Assembly: GCA_001767435.1 (NCBI GenBank)
Contig: MEKT01000238.1
Span: 1 to 35,357 of the forward strand
From: Acidobacteria bacterium RIFCSPLOWO2_02_FULL_65_29
GTDB taxonomy: Bacteria; Acidobacteriota; Vicinamibacteria; Vicinamibacterales; CAVVIG01
Reading direction: 5' to 3'
Length of the DNA: 35,357 bases
Under the pieces are notes generated by a model. The model was not told where the DNA came from, did no database searches, and saw only the letters and a list, made by a program, of their open reading frames with translations. Of the stretch, positions 7,592 to 16,458 are shown piece after piece. Made by a program: the position numbers and the translations under genes. Every line of letters begins with the position of its first letter. Within the stretch, counting starts at the first letter, position 1.

Positions 7592-7620
7592 GTTTTATGC
7601 CGGCGTCGTCCAATGCTCGC

Positions 7621-7662
7621 GGGGCCCCACCCCCGCTCGCTCCGGCGTGGGGCCCCACCCCC
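7621..7662. repeat. Direct repeat ggggccccaccccc between hisD and hisC
   Basis: Two identical 14-nt copies (7621-7634 and 7649-7662) lie in the 122-nt gap. Each holds the palindrome GGGGCCCC, so a stable hairpin could form. I see no U-run that would make it a terminator. Confidence 0.6.
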
Positions 7663-7713
7663 ACGCGCGAAGCCCTTCGCGCCGTGGCGCTCGGGCGTAT
7701 CTAGAACAGGGCG

Positions 7714-8955
7714 TCACCTGTCCAGTCTGACTTCAACCGATTCCGCGTGCGCCAGCAGACCCTCCGCGCGCGCGAGCGCCAGAATCGTCGGCGCAAGGCG
7801 CGCGAGCCCCCGTCGTGTCACGCGTTGAACGGCCATCACGCGCACGAAATCCGCGGCGCTCAGCCCGCCGCGGAATCTGGCGGCGCCGGCGGTCGGCAGC
7901 ACGTGGTTCGAGCCGGTTGCGTAGTCGCCGGCCGCCTGCGCGGCAAACGCGCCGACAAACACCGCGCCGGCCGTAATCGATCGGGCGATGAGAGCCTCGC
8001 GATCGACGACGAGATGCTCGGGCGCGAGGCGGTTGACCACCTCCATCGCTTCGTCTGCCGATCGCGCGACGACAATGGCGCCGTGCGCGCGGAGCGAGCG
8101 CGTGACGATGTTGCGGCCCCTGGCCCGTGCGGACACGGCGGTGGCCACCCGCGCCGCCAGGCGACGCCGCCACGTGATGAAGATCGAGCGGGCGTCGGGA
8201 TCGTGCTCCGCCTGCGCGACGAGATCCGCAGCGATCCAGTCCGGCCTTCCGTTCCCGGCGACGATGACGATCTCGGTCGGCCCGGCAAAAAAGTCGATCG
8301 CGCAGTCGCGCGAGACGAACGCCTTGGCGACCGCGACGTACCGGTTGCCCGGGCCGACGATCTTGTCCACGCGGGGAACGGTTGCCGTGCCGTAAGCCAG
8401 CGCGGCCACGGCGTGCGCGCCGCCGATACGAAAGAGCCGGGTCACGCCGGCCTCGAGCGCAGCCGCCATGACGGCGGGTTCCGGCCGCGGGCAGCAGACG
8501 ACGACGTCACGGACACCCGCCACACGCGCGGTGACGGCCGTCATCAGGAGCGACGAGGGCAGCGGGAACCGTCCGCCCGGCACATAGCAGCCGACGCGGG
8601 CGAGCGGCTCGACGCGCTGTTCGACCGATACGCCTGGCGCGACGTCGAGGTCCCAGTGCCTGGGAACCTGTCGGGACGCCACACGGGCGATGCTGCGCGC
8701 CGCCTGTCGGATGGCGCGTCGGACGTCGGGCGACGCCGCCGCGGCTCCCGCGATCATCTCGTCGTGCGAGACCTCGATCGGGCCTGTGACACCGTCGAAG
8801 CGGCGGGCGAGGCGGCGAAGCGCGGCATCGCCTCCATCGCGCACGCGCGCGACGATGGCCGCCACGCGCCGCTCGAAGGCGCGGTCGCCGCGGCGATCGT
8901 GCGCGACGACCCGGTCGAGAGCCCGCCGATTGGTCGAGCTGATGATTCGAATCAC
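7714..8955 (-). CDS. hisD: Histidinol dehydrogenase
   Basis: HisD carries out the last two oxidations, histidinol to histidinal to histidine, with NAD and zinc. The 413 residues show the full signature: [46 protein letters not shown], the zinc-binding Gln and His in LVAQAEHDP, the catalytic Glu-His pair in LAPEHL, and [13 protein letters not shown] with the zinc Asp. The start is GTG 8953-8955, just 4 nt after the hisG stop, so the two are probably coupled. The protein is Arg- and Ala-rich, in line with the GC content. Confidence 0.95.
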   Translation of the reverse strand: MIRIISSTNRRALDRVVAHDRRGDRAFERRVAAIVARVRDGGDAALRRLARRFDGVTGPIEVSHDEMIAGAAAASPDVRRAIRQAARSIARVASRQVPRHWDLDVAPGVSVEQRVEPLARVGCYVPGGRFPLPSSLLMTAVTARVAGVRDVVVCCPRPEPAVMAAALEAGVTRLFRIGGAHAVAALAYGTATVPRVDKIVGPGNRYVAVAKAFVSRDCAIDFFAGPTEIVIVAGNGRPDWIAADLVAQAEHDPDARSIFITWRRRLAARVATAVSARARGRNIVTRSLRAHGAIVVARSADEAMEVVNRLAPEHLVVDREALIARSITAGAVFVGAFAAQAAGDYATGSNHVLPTAGAARFRGGLSAADFVRVMAVQRVTRRGLARLAPTILALARAEGLLAHAESVEVRLDR

Positions 8956-8959
8956 AATG

Positions 8960-9847
8960 TCACAGCACTATCTTGTTCAGTGGATACTCAACGATTCCCT
9001 GAGCTCTGGCCGCCTTTAATTTCGGGATCAAGTCTCGAACGGTCTTCTCTTCGATGATGGTGTTGACCGCCACCCAGTCCTCGTCGCTCAACGCCGAGAT
9101 CGTGGGTCGTTGTAGCGCGGGCAGGAGCGCCAAGACGGTCGCGAGATCCGCGCGCCGGACGTTGAGCATCAGCCCGACCCGGCCGTGCGCTTCGATCGCC
9201 GCCTTCAGCAACAAGGCGATGTTGTCCAGCTTGGTCTTCTTCCGTCCCTCGGCCAGCGCGGCACGATTGGCAATGAGCTGCGTGTTCGATTCCATGACCG
9301 TGTCGAGAATGGCGAGCCGGTTTGCGCGAAGCGTCGATCCGGTTTCCGTGGCCTCGACGATGGCGTCGGCCAGCACCGGCGGTTTGACCTCGGTCGCACC
9401 CCAGGAGAACTCGACGTTGACCTTCACACCCTGCCTCTCGAAGTACCGGCGCGTGGTGCGCACCAGTTCGGTGGCGATCGTCTTGCCGTTGAGATCCTTC
9501 GCCGACTTGAAGCTGGAATCCTCTGGAGCCGCCAGCACCCACCGCACTTTGCCGAAGCTCTGCTTCGAATAGACGAGATCCACGATCGGCTCAATGACGC
9601 CCGTCCGGCCGTCACCGAGCTCGTGCTCGAGGATCCAGTCCTGACCGGTGAGCCCGGCGTCGAGGACGCCGTCCGACACGTAGCGCGCCATCTCCTGCGC
9701 CCGGATCAGCATGCACTCGACTTCGGGATCGTCGATGGCGGGAAAATACGACCGCGGGTTGACATAGATGTTGAACCCGGCGCGCGCGAAGAGCTGAATC
9801 GTCGCGTCCTGCAGGGAGCCTTTGGGTAAGCCAAGTTTCAGTTTCAT
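8960..9847 (-). CDS. hisG: ATP phosphoribosyltransferase, long form
   Basis: HisG joins ATP and PRPP, the committed step. The protein has 295 residues and is the long, HisZ-independent form. Residues 1 to about 215 are the catalytic domains ([13 protein letters not shown] at the start, [13 protein letters not shown], and the PRPP loop in [14 protein letters not shown]). The last 75 or so are the ACT-like regulatory domain that binds histidine. Feedback inhibition by histidine is therefore expected, in addition to the attenuator upstream of hisI. It lies 21 nt after hisI. Confidence 0.95.
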   Translation of the reverse strand: MKLKLGLPKGSLQDATIQLFARAGFNIYVNPRSYFPAIDDPEVECMLIRAQEMARYVSDGVLDAGLTGQDWILEHELGDGRTGVIEPIVDLVYSKQSFGKVRWVLAAPEDSSFKSAKDLNGKTIATELVRTTRRYFERQGVKVNVEFSWGATEVKPPVLADAIVEATETGSTLRANRLAILDTVMESNTQLIANRAALAEGRKKTKLDNIALLLKAAIEAHGRVGLMLNVRRADLATVLALLPALQRPTISALSDEDWVAVNTIIEEKTVRDLIPKLKAARAQGIVEYPLNKIVL

Positions 9848-9868
9848 GGGTCTGCCTGTTCCGGATCC

Positions 9869-9892
9869 CTAGTCCCGAGCCCCGAGTCCCGG
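9869..9892. repeat. agtcccg heptamer repeat at the hisI 3' end
   Basis: Three degenerate copies of AGTCCCG (AGTCCCG, AGCCCCG, AGTCCCG) overlap the last codons and stop of hisI. A related block (GAGTCCCGAGCCCGAG) occurs near 21144-21160, in front of the second SahR-like gene. Confidence 0.7.
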
Positions 9893-10198
9893 CAGCGAAC
9901 GAAAGAAGCACGTTCGCTGTCCCGTATGGCACACGTTGCCGTCGCCGAGCCGCTTGACCTTCAGGAGCACGGTGTCGTCATCGCAGTCGGTGAGCATCTC
10001 GACGACCTCGAGGCGGTTGCCCGACGTCTCCCCCTTGGCCCAGAGTGTGTTGCGCGTGCGGCTGAAGAAGGTGGCGTAGCCCGTCTGCTTCGTGATGGCG
10101 AGCGCTTCTTCGTTCATGAAGCCGACCATCAGGACCTCGGCGCTGTCGACGTCCTGAATGACGGCTGGAATGAGCCCGTCCAGTTTCGTGAAATCCAT
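9869..10198 (-). CDS. hisI: Phosphoribosyl-AMP cyclohydrolase (monofunctional)
   Basis: HisI opens the adenine ring of PR-AMP. I choose ATG 10196-10198, after a clear ribosome site (AGAGGAG), giving 109 residues. Family features are MGFMNEEALAIT, FFSRTRNTLWAKGETSGN, the metal-binding DCDDDTVLLKV and the Cys-His-Cys zinc site CHTGQRTCFF. There is no HisE domain, and no separate hisE is in the window. The last residues (SLPGLGARD) and the TAG stop are encoded by an agtcccg repeat, so the natural C-terminus seems to have been replaced by repeat sequence. This is the first structural gene behind the attenuator. Confidence 0.95.
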   Translation of the reverse strand: MDFTKLDGLIPAVIQDVDSAEVLMVGFMNEEALAITKQTGYATFFSRTRNTLWAKGETSGNRLEVVEMLTDCDDDTVLLKVKRLGDGNVCHTGQRTCFFRSLPGLGARD

Positions 10199-10295
10199 CC
10201 TGTCACTCCTCTGGCAAAAGAATCCGGGGGCGCCGATATTCAAGTGCTGTGCGCGCTTTGCGCGTTCCGCGGTGAACGTCGTGGCTTCCCTAACA

Positions 10296-10324
10296 ACAAA
10301 AAACCCCGCCTCGGTGGCGGGGTT
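10296..10324 (-). terminator. Intrinsic terminator of the his attenuator
   Basis: On the minus strand a 9-bp perfect GC-rich stem, AACCCCGCC with GGCGGGGTT (loop of 5 nt), is followed by TTTTTTGTTGTT. It lies between the His-rich leader peptide and hisI, with about 98 nt left to the hisI start. Its 5' arm (with flanks 10313-10326) can also pair with the leader segment at 10363-10379, so it can be switched off. Confidence 0.9.
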
Positions 10325-10390
10325 GCAATCCTCGAAGGTCCTGGTCGGGCCCTAGATCACGCGCAACTCCGCCACCCGCTGACGCGGTGG
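10302..10390 (-). promoter_or_regulatory. his operon attenuator (alternative hairpins 1:2, 2:3, 3:4)
   Basis: Four segments can be marked on the transcript. Segment 1 is CCACCGC (10384-10390). Segment 2 is GCGGGTGGCGGAGTTGC (10363-10379). Segment 3 is GCAACCCCGCCACC (10313-10326). Segment 4 is GGCGGGGTT (10302-10310). 1 pairs with the start of 2; 3 pairs with 4 to form the terminator; 2 pairs with 3 over 13 of 14 positions to form an antiterminator. Segment 1 lies only a few codons after the His run, so a ribosome waiting for charged tRNA-His would cover it and favour 2:3. This is the logic of the enterobacterial his leader; the sequence match to that leader is not implied. Confidence 0.85.
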
Positions 10391-10425
10391 GAATCATGGT
10401 GCACGTGATGGTGGCGACCGAACAT
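10357..10425 (-). CDS. hisL: His-rich leader peptide of the his operon
   Basis: This 22-residue open frame starts at ATG 10423-10425 and reads MFGRHHHVHHDSH before the last nine residues and a TGA. Six of nine consecutive codons (residues 5-13) are His. It precedes the intrinsic terminator and hisI on the same strand, as expected for an attenuator peptide. The ribosome site is weak; an in-frame ATG at 10456-10458 could extend it, but that start would lie at or near the transcription start. Non-coding chance is unlikely given the match of position, composition and RNA structure. Confidence 0.85.
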   Translation of the reverse strand: MFGRHHHVHHDSHRVSGWRSCA

Positions 10426-10460
10426 GTTCGTAGAGCGCAGGTGTTCAGACCTGCCCATGA

Positions 10461-10490
10461 AGACTACCTGTACCGAATCGTCGCTGTCAA
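10461..10490 (-). promoter_or_regulatory. Probable sigma-70 promoter of the his operon
   Basis: On the minus strand there is a perfect TTGACA (-35, plus-strand 10485-10490), an 18-nt spacer and TAGTCT (-10, 10461-10466), which keeps the key T-A and final T. Transcription would start near 10454, about 30 nt before the leader peptide. A 6-bp inverted repeat, GCAGGT-N6-ACCTGC (10438-10455), lies at the start of the transcript. Confidence 0.6.
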
Positions 10491-10570
10491 ACGGCCGCCT
10501 TGTTCCGTCGCGGGTTTCCGCACATGCTGATAGAAGCCGGATCCGACCAGCCTCCGCCCAAGGCAACGGC

Positions 10571-10600
10571 GGTCCGCCGAAGCTTCAGCGAAGGCGGGAA
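10571..10600. repeat. REP-like palindrome upstream of the ABC transporter genes
   Basis: The sequence TCCGCCGAAGCTTCAGCGA, continuing to AAGGCGG, forms an imperfect hairpin with arms CCGCC and GGCGG and a central AAGCTT. It lies between the divergent his and ABC operons and may belong to the same set of dispersed repeats seen elsewhere in the window. Confidence 0.5.
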
Positions 10601-10628
10601 GGCGGAAGGACCGGCCAACAGGATCGCC

Positions 10629-11348
10629 ATGATGGTCGAAACGGTCGCACCCGTCTTTGTCGCCCGTGGCCTGACCAAGGTCTACGAGATGGGCGAGGTG
10701 CGCGTGCAGGCGCTGCGTGGCGTCGACTTCGATCTCTTTCCCCGCGAATTCGTCGTGCTCCTCGGCCCGTCGGGTTCTGGAAAATCGACCCTTCTCAACA
10801 TCCTCGGCGGCCTCGACGTCCCGACGGCTGGCGAGGTGATCTATCAGGACCACAACCTGACGACGGCGGGCGAGGCGGCGCTCACCGAATACCGCCGAAC
10901 GCACGTCGGGTTCGTGTTTCAGTTCTACAACCTCATTCCAAGCCTGACGACCCGCGAGAATGTGGCGCTCGTCACGGAGATCGTGCGCAATCCGATGACG
11001 CCGGAGGAGGCGCTCGCGCTTGTCGGCCTCGGCCATCGCCTCGATCATTTTCCGGCGCAACTCTCGGGCGGCGAGCAGCAGCGTGTGGCGATTGCCCGCG
11101 CGATTGCCAAGCGGCCCGACGTGCTGCTCTGCGACGAGCCGACGGGCGCGCTCGACATCACCACCGGCATCGTCGTCCTCGAGGCGCTGGCGCGTGTGAA
11201 CCGGGAGCTCGGCACGGCCACGGCCGTGATTACGCACAATGCGGCGATCGCGGGAATGGCGGATCGCGTGGTGCGGCTCGCCGACGGCCGGGTGGCGTCA
11301 GTCGAACGGAACGTTCACAAGATTTCGGTGAGCGAGCTCCAATGGTGA
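10629..11348 (+). CDS. ABC transporter ATP-binding protein (LolD/MacB type)
   Basis: The frame is open from 10500, but I choose the ATG pair at 10629/10632, just before the conserved [21 protein letters not shown]. The upstream codons cover a REP-like palindrome. All ATPase motifs are present: Walker [11 protein letters not shown]-loop VFQFYNLIP, signature [14 protein letters not shown], Walker B VLLCDEP, D-loop GALD and H-loop ITHN. The subfamily is that of MacB/LolD/DevA, which power FtsX-like permeases without moving the substrate through a channel. The stop overlaps the permease ATG. The cargo is unknown. Confidence 0.9.
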   Translation: MMVETVAPVFVARGLTKVYEMGEVRVQALRGVDFDLFPREFVVLLGPSGSGKSTLLNILGGLDVPTAGEVIYQDHNLTTAGEAALTEYRRTHVGFVFQFYNLIPSLTTRENVALVTEIVRNPMTPEEALALVGLGHRLDHFPAQLSGGEQQRVAIARAIAKRPDVLLCDEPTGALDITTGIVVLEALARVNRELGTATAVITHNAAIAGMADRVVRLADGRVASVERNVHKISVSELQW

Positions 11349-13726
11349 GCATGCCGGCGGGGATCCCGATTCTCGACAGAAAACTCCTGCGCGATCTGTG
11401 GGAGATGAAAGGGCAGGCGTTTGCCATCGCCTCCGTCATCGCCGCGGGCGTGACCATGTTTGTGACGTACCTGTCGAACTTCGATTCCCTCGAGCGCACG
11501 CGCCAGGTGTATTACGACCGGGCGCGGTTTGCCGATGTCTTCGCCGCGCTCAAGCGCGCGCCGGCCAGCCTGGAACCGCGCATCGCCGCGATTCCCGGCG
11601 TTGAGGTCGTCGCGACGCGGGTCGTGGCCGATGTCACCCTCGATGTACCGGGAATGGCCGAGCCCGCGGCTGGACGGCTGATCTCGCTGCCCGACCGCGG
11701 ACGGCCGCCGCTGAACGACGTGTACCTCCGCCGCGGGCGCTGGGTTGATTCCGGCCGCCCCGACGAAGTCCTGGCCAGCGAGATGTTCTGTGAAGCGAAC
11801 GGGTTCGTGCCCGGCGATCGAGTGGCCGCGATCATCAACGGCCGGCGGCGGTGGCTCACCATCGTCGGCGTGGCCCTCTCGCCGGAATACGTGTATGCGA
11901 TCCGGCCTGGCGAAATGGTCCCCGATCCCCGCCGCTATGGCATTTTCTGGATGGGCCGTCAGGCGCTCGCCTCGGCATTCAACATGGAAGGCGGGTTCAA
12001 CGACGTGTCGCTGGCGCTGGCGCGCGGCGTGTCACGGCCCGATGTGATTGCCTCGTTCGATCGGCTGATCGAGCCCTACGGCGGGCTCGGCGCCGTGCCG
12101 CAATCGCTGCAGAGCTCGGCGTGGATGCTGGACAACGAGCTCGAGCAGCTTCGGAGCTTTGGCTTCATCCTGCCGCTCATTTTCCTCGGGGTCGCCGCCT
12201 TCATCCTGAACGTCGCGCTGGCCCGCGCCCTGTCGCTCCAGCGGCCACAGATCGCCGCGCTCAAAGCGCTCGGCTACTCGAACCGCGAGCTCGGGTGGCA
12301 CTACATCAAATGGGCGCTCGCGATTGCCGCGCTCGGGGCGGTCCTTGGCGTCGTCAGCGGCGCGTGGCTCGGGGCGGCGATGATCGGCCTCTACAACCGG
12401 TACTTCCGTTTTCCCGTGCTCGAGTACCACCTGTCGACCGGCGTGGCGGTGATGTCGCTCTTCGGCAGCCTGATCGTCGCGGCGTTCGGCGCGCAGTCGG
12501 CCGTCCGCCGCGCCATTCGGATTCCGCCTGCCGAGGCCATGCGCGCCGAGCCGCCCGCCCGTTATCGCCGGAGCCTGTTCGAGCGGCCCTGGCGCGGCCT
12601 GCGCCTCACGCTGGCGACGCGCATGGTGCTGCGCAACATGGAACGCCAGCCGCTCCGGACGGCCATGTCGGTCGTCGGCATCGGATTCGCCGTCTCGGTG
12701 CTGTTCGTGGGCCTCTCGTTCATCGACATCATGGAGGTGCTCATCGACCAGCAGTTCTATCAGGTGATCCGGCAGGATGCCACGGTCTCGTTCGTCGAGC
12801 CCCGATCGGGACGCGCGGCGTACGACATCCGCCATCTGCCGGGGGTCATGGATGTGGAACCCATGCGCGCGGTCGCCGCGCGCCTGCGCGGCGCGCGCGG
12901 GTCGCGGACGGTGGCGATCATGGGCCTGCCGGAAGTTCCGCATCTCAACCGCGTCGTGAATCGCGACGGTCGTCCGGAGCGGATGCCCCCGAGCGGACTG
13001 GTGCTGTCGAAGATCCTCGGCGATATTCTCGCCGTCGGGCCCGGCGACCTGCTGCAGGTCGAAGTGCTCGAGGGGGCGCGGCAGGTGCGAGCGATTCCCG
13101 TGGCGGCCCTGGTCGACGACAGCATGGGCCTCCAGGCCTACATGCGGATCGACGCCGTCCGCGCGTTGCTCAGGGAGGGCAACACGGTGACGAGCGCCGC
13201 GGTGACGCTCGATCCCAGGGCGACGCCGCGCTTCTACGCCGATGTGAAGGTGATGCCTGCCGTGGCCGGCGTCGCGCTGCGCGAGACGATGCTGCAGAAT
13301 TTCCGCAACACGATGGCCGAGAACATGAACCTGACCATCTTCATCAACGTCATCTTCGCGGGCATCATCGCGTTTGGCGTGGTCTACAACTCGGCGCGCG
13401 TCTCGCTGTCGGAGCGCAGCCGCGAACTGGCGAGTCTGCGCGTGCTCGGCTTCACACGCGGCGAGATCTCGCTGATACTGCTCGGCGAGCTCGCGCTGCT
13501 CACCGTGCTGGCGCTGCCAGTCGGCGGCGTGATCGGGTATCTTTTCGGCCTGCTCATCATGTCGGGATTCAACAACGAGGTCTACCGGCTGTCGTTTCAC
13601 GTCGCGGCCCCGACGGTTGCCTGGGCATTTCTGACCGTCATTGCGGCGGCGGCGTTGTCGGGCCTGGCCGTCCGGCGCCGTCTCGATCGCCTCGATTTGG
13701 TTGCCGTGCTGAAGACGAGGGAGTAA
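11342..13726 (+). CDS. FtsX-like ABC transporter permease
   Basis: The 794-residue protein starts at ATG 11342, overlapping the ATPase stop. One helix lies near the N-terminus ([20 protein letters not shown]), then a long periplasmic part, then helices around residues 275-390 and 430-460. A second periplasmic part follows, and the last three helices run from about 665 to 790 ([40 protein letters not shown]). It thus has two FtsX domains in one chain. The motifs [16 protein letters not shown] and [18 protein letters not shown] are the coupling helices that touch the ATPase. Together with the adaptor downstream it should form a tripartite mechanotransmission system like DevABC or MacAB. Confidence 0.9.
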   Translation: MVSMPAGIPILDRKLLRDLWEMKGQAFAIASVIAAGVTMFVTYLSNFDSLERTRQVYYDRARFADVFAALKRAPASLEPRIAAIPGVEVVATRVVADVTLDVPGMAEPAAGRLISLPDRGRPPLNDVYLRRGRWVDSGRPDEVLASEMFCEANGFVPGDRVAAIINGRRRWLTIVGVALSPEYVYAIRPGEMVPDPRRYGIFWMGRQALASAFNMEGGFNDVSLALARGVSRPDVIASFDRLIEPYGGLGAVPQSLQSSAWMLDNELEQLRSFGFILPLIFLGVAAFILNVALARALSLQRPQIAALKALGYSNRELGWHYIKWALAIAALGAVLGVVSGAWLGAAMIGLYNRYFRFPVLEYHLSTGVAVMSLFGSLIVAAFGAQSAVRRAIRIPPAEAMRAEPPARYRRSLFERPWRGLRLTLATRMVLRNMERQPLRTAMSVVGIGFAVSVLFVGLSFIDIMEVLIDQQFYQVIRQDATVSFVEPRSGRAAYDIRHLPGVMDVEPMRAVAARLRGARGSRTVAIMGLPEVPHLNRVVNRDGRPERMPPSGLVLSKILGDILAVGPGDLLQVEVLEGARQVRAIPVAALVDDSMGLQAYMRIDAVRALLREGNTVTSAAVTLDPRATPRFYADVKVMPAVAGVALRETMLQNFRNTMAENMNLTIFINVIFAGIIAFGVVYNSARVSLSERSRELASLRVLGFTRGEISLILLGELALLTVLALPVGGVIGYLFGLLIMSGFNNEVYRLSFHVAAPTVAWAFLTVIAAAALSGLAVRRRLDRLDLVAVLKTRE

Positions 13727-13763
13727 CCGCCAATGCGACATCACGTCCTCGACTCGACCCCAT

Positions 13764-13846
13764 CGACCCTTCGACTGGCTCAGGGTCGTCCCGAGCTCAG
13801 TCGAGGGACGGCACGCTCAGGGCATGTCGAGCCTGTCGAGGGATGC
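13764..13846. repeat. Palindromic ccttcgactggctcagg-type repeat
   Basis: In the 155-nt gap between permease and adaptor, CCTTCGACTGGCTC and GAGCTCAGTCGAGGG form an imperfect inverted repeat. The words TCGAGGGA and CTCAGGGC recur to 13846. It is another of the dispersed degenerate repeats in this window. No gene is seen here. Confidence 0.65.
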
Positions 13847-13881
13847 GTGGATCGTCGTGGGGTTTCGCGCATGGAACAGCA

Positions 13882-15081
13882 ATGCTGCGACTGCTGATCA
13901 ATCGGCGCGTGCTCCTCGTGATCGCGGGCGTTGGCGCGCTCGTCGCCGTGGCGTTGTGGCCGACGACGATGTCTGTGGACGTCGGCGCCGTGTCCCGGGG
14001 CCCGCTGGTCGTCACCGTCGACGAGGAGGGCGTCACGCGCGTCCGCAGCCGGTTCGTGATCTCGGCGCCGGTGGCGGGCCGGATCCTCCGGATCGAGCTC
14101 GAGCCTGGCGACCCGGTCAGGCGAGGGAGCGTCGTGGCGCGTGTGCGCGCGGAAGCGCCGCCGCTGCTCGATGCGCGCGCGAGGGCCGAGGCCGAGGCGG
14201 CTGCTGACAGCGCGCGCGCGGCCGTGGGACGCGCGCGGGCCGATGAGCAGCGCGCGCGGACCACCCTCGCCCAGGCCGAGCGCGAGCTGACACGGGCGCG
14301 CGATTTGGCGCGGAACGAATTGGCGACCGGGCAGATGGTGGACACGCGAGAGGCCGAGGCGCGCGCTGCCCAGGAGGCCGTGAACGCGGCCGTGTTCGCC
14401 GTGCGCGCGGCGGCGTCCGAGCTTCAACGCGCCGAGGCCCGGCTCGCGCCGACCTCGCCCGATCTCGAGGGGCGTGTGGTGCCGGTGACGGCACCCGTGG
14501 ACGGCGTCGTGCTGAAACGACTCCGCGAGAGCGAAAGCGTGGTACCCGCGGGCGATCCGCTCATCGAGATCGGCGATCCCCGCCAGCTCGAGATCGTGTC
14601 CGATCTGCTGTCGACCGACGCGGTGCGCGTCACACCGGGTGCGCGCGTCATGATCGAGCAGTGGGGCGGCGATCGCGCGCTCGACGCGCGCGTTCGACGG
14701 ATCGAGCCTGCCGGCTTCACGAAGATCTCGGCGCTCGGCGTCGAAGAGCAGCGCGTGAACGTGGTGCTCGATTTCGTGAACCCGGTCGAGGCCTGGGCGG
14801 CGCTCGGCGACGCTTACCGCGTCGAGGTCCGCATCGTGACATGGGAAACCCCCGGCGCGCTGAAGGTGCCCACGAGCGCGTTGTTCCGCGAGGGCGAGGC
14901 GTGGGCTGTGTACGTGTTTGGCGCCGACGATCGCGCCCACCGCACGATCGTGGAGCTCGGCCGGCAGACCGGCCAGGAGGCCGAAGTCATCAGCGGCCTC
15001 ACCGAAGGCGCGCGTGTGATCCTGCATCCCGCCGACACGCTCTCCGACGGCGCCCGCATCGAGGCCCGCCCGGCCACGTAA
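13882..15081 (+). CDS. Periplasmic adaptor (HlyD/RND membrane-fusion type)
   Basis: I choose ATG 13882 (399 residues); the frame is open upstream only because it shadows the permease gene. One N-terminal helix (VLLVIAGVGALVAVALW) anchors it in the inner membrane. Next comes the barrel-sandwich half motif (SRFVISAPVAGRILRIELEP). A long Ala/Arg/Glu-rich coiled coil from about residue 95 to 185 follows. The second half motif is VTAPVDGVVLKRL, followed by beta-barrel strands and the C-terminal membrane-proximal domain. It is the third part of the ABC efflux or export system above. No outer membrane TolC-like partner is in the window. Confidence 0.88.
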   Translation: MLRLLINRRVLLVIAGVGALVAVALWPTTMSVDVGAVSRGPLVVTVDEEGVTRVRSRFVISAPVAGRILRIELEPGDPVRRGSVVARVRAEAPPLLDARARAEAEAAADSARAAVGRARADEQRARTTLAQAERELTRARDLARNELATGQMVDTREAEARAAQEAVNAAVFAVRAAASELQRAEARLAPTSPDLEGRVVPVTAPVDGVVLKRLRESESVVPAGDPLIEIGDPRQLEIVSDLLSTDAVRVTPGARVMIEQWGGDRALDARVRRIEPAGFTKISALGVEEQRVNVVLDFVNPVEAWAALGDAYRVEVRIVTWETPGALKVPTSALFREGEAWAVYVFGADDRAHRTIVELGRQTGQEAEVISGLTEGARVILHPADTLSDGARIEARPAT

Positions 15082-15095
15082 GGCGGCAACGGTCG

Positions 15096-16331
15096 ATGCG
15101 CATCCTCCTCGCGCCGCATGGCACCCGCGGCGACGTGCAGCCGATGCTGGCGCTTGCCGTGGCCCTCACGTCGCGCGGACACGAGGTCTCGTTCGTCGCG
15201 CCCACCAACAGCGTCGAGTGGATCGCGAGCTTCGGCTTCGAGTGCCGTCCGGACGGCATCGACGTCGAACAGACGATTCGGGCGCCGGAGACGCAGCTGC
15301 AGTCGCTCCGGTGGCAGGTTCGTTATGTGATCGGCGTCGTCATCCCGCGCCTGTTCCAATCGGTTGCGGCCGCCGCCGACGCCGTGAATCCCGCGCTCAT
15401 CGTCGGGGCGGGCGCGCAGATGGCGGCGACCTCGGTCGCCGAGCAGTGTGGGGTGCCTGGGGCGAGCGTCGTCTTCGCGCCGTGTGCGGTGCCGTCGAGC
15501 GACGCGCCGCCGCCGATGATTCATCGTCAAACCCTGCCTGCGTGGCTGAACCGCGGGCTCTGGCGTTGGGGTGCACCCTTCGCCGACGCGGCGCTCCGGC
15601 CGGCGATGAACGCCGGGCGAGATCGGCTCGGCCTTCCGCCGCACAAGCGGCCGACGCTGCTCATGGGCGGCAATCTGATGATCGTGGCGTCGGACCGCGA
15701 GCTCGGCCCGTTTCCGCGCGACGTGCCGCCGCGGGTCGTGGGGACCGACGCGTGGATCTTCGACGACCAGCATGCGATCGATCCGGGCCTCGACGACTTT
15801 CTTCGCGCGGGCTCGCCGCCGATCTACGTGGGCCTGGGCAGCATGGTCGCCGAGCCTGGCCTGACGCTCGCGTCGCACGCCGTCGCGGCGGCACGCTCGA
15901 TCGGATGCCGCCTCGTCGTGGCCGGAGGATGGGCGCGGATCGATCGCGGCGTCGAACCGTCCGACACCGTGATGGCCATTCAGGAGGCTCCGCACGCCGC
16001 GCTCTTTCCGCGTGTCGCGGCCGCCGTTCACCATGGTGGGGCCGGCACGACGGCGGCCGTGGCCCGTGCCGGTCGGCCGCAACTCATCGTGCCGCATATC
16101 CTCGATCAGTACTATTGGGCCCACCGCGTCCAGACGCTTGGCCTCGGGCCGCGAGCGCTGCCGGTCGAAAACCTGACGACCGAGCAGCTGATTCCGCGCC
16201 TGCGCTCGCTCGTGGAGTCGTCCGCGTTCCGCGAGAACGCCAGAACCCTCGGCACACGCGTCGCCGCCCGCGACGGTATTCCCGATGCTGTGACGATCCT
16301 CGAGAAGATGGTGGCCGCACACCGCAAGTAG
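15096..16331 (+). CDS. GT1/UGT-type glycosyltransferase
   Basis: The 411-residue protein has the two Rossmann domains of the GT-B fold. The N-terminus ILLAPHGTRGDVQPMLALA is typical of sterol, macrolide and flavonoid glucosyltransferases. The C-terminal donor-binding block is VAAAVHHGGAGTTAAVARAG followed by PQLIVPHILDQYYWAHRV, with the conserved His, GGAGT and Asp-Gln. It follows the adaptor by 14 nt and is probably in the same operon, so the ABC system may export a glycosylated lipid or small molecule. The acceptor is not predictable. A heptamer repeat follows the gene. Confidence 0.88.
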   Translation: MRILLAPHGTRGDVQPMLALAVALTSRGHEVSFVAPTNSVEWIASFGFECRPDGIDVEQTIRAPETQLQSLRWQVRYVIGVVIPRLFQSVAAAADAVNPALIVGAGAQMAATSVAEQCGVPGASVVFAPCAVPSSDAPPPMIHRQTLPAWLNRGLWRWGAPFADAALRPAMNAGRDRLGLPPHKRPTLLMGGNLMIVASDRELGPFPRDVPPRVVGTDAWIFDDQHAIDPGLDDFLRAGSPPIYVGLGSMVAEPGLTLASHAVAAARSIGCRLVVAGGWARIDRGVEPSDTVMAIQEAPHAALFPRVAAAVHHGGAGTTAAVARAGRPQLIVPHILDQYYWAHRVQTLGLGPRALPVENLTTEQLIPRLRSLVESSAFRENARTLGTRVAARDGIPDAVTILEKMVAAHRK

Positions 16332-16378
16332 AGAACGTCGAGCACGTCGCACGTAGAACGCCGAACGTTGATAGAACG
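16332..16378. repeat. aacgtcg heptamer-like repeat
   Basis: Degenerate copies of AACGTCG (AACGTCG, AACGCCG, AACGTTG, with GCACGTCGCACGTAG between) follow the glycosyltransferase stop and end just before the promoter of the secreted protein. Confidence 0.65.
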
Positions 16379-16391
16379 CGGATACGGGGTA

Positions 16392-16420
16392 TTGACACCC
16401 CGGCGAGCGAGGCGTATAAG
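16392..16420 (+). promoter_or_regulatory. Strong sigma-70 promoter
   Basis: TTGACA (16392-16397), a 17-nt spacer and TATAAG (16415-16420) match the consensus at all but one base. A very good ribosome site, AGGAGGAG (16446-16453), precedes the ATG at 16459. The downstream gene is likely to be highly expressed. Confidence 0.8.
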
Positions 16421-16458
16421 CAATAGATCCGCGTTCTTTCGTTTCAGGAGGAGATGAC

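Noticed and set aside
10424-11341. Open frame upstream of and in frame with the FtsX-like permease
   Set aside because: It overlaps the ATPase gene in another frame. The ATPase has all motifs, and the permease ATG at 11342 is the natural start.
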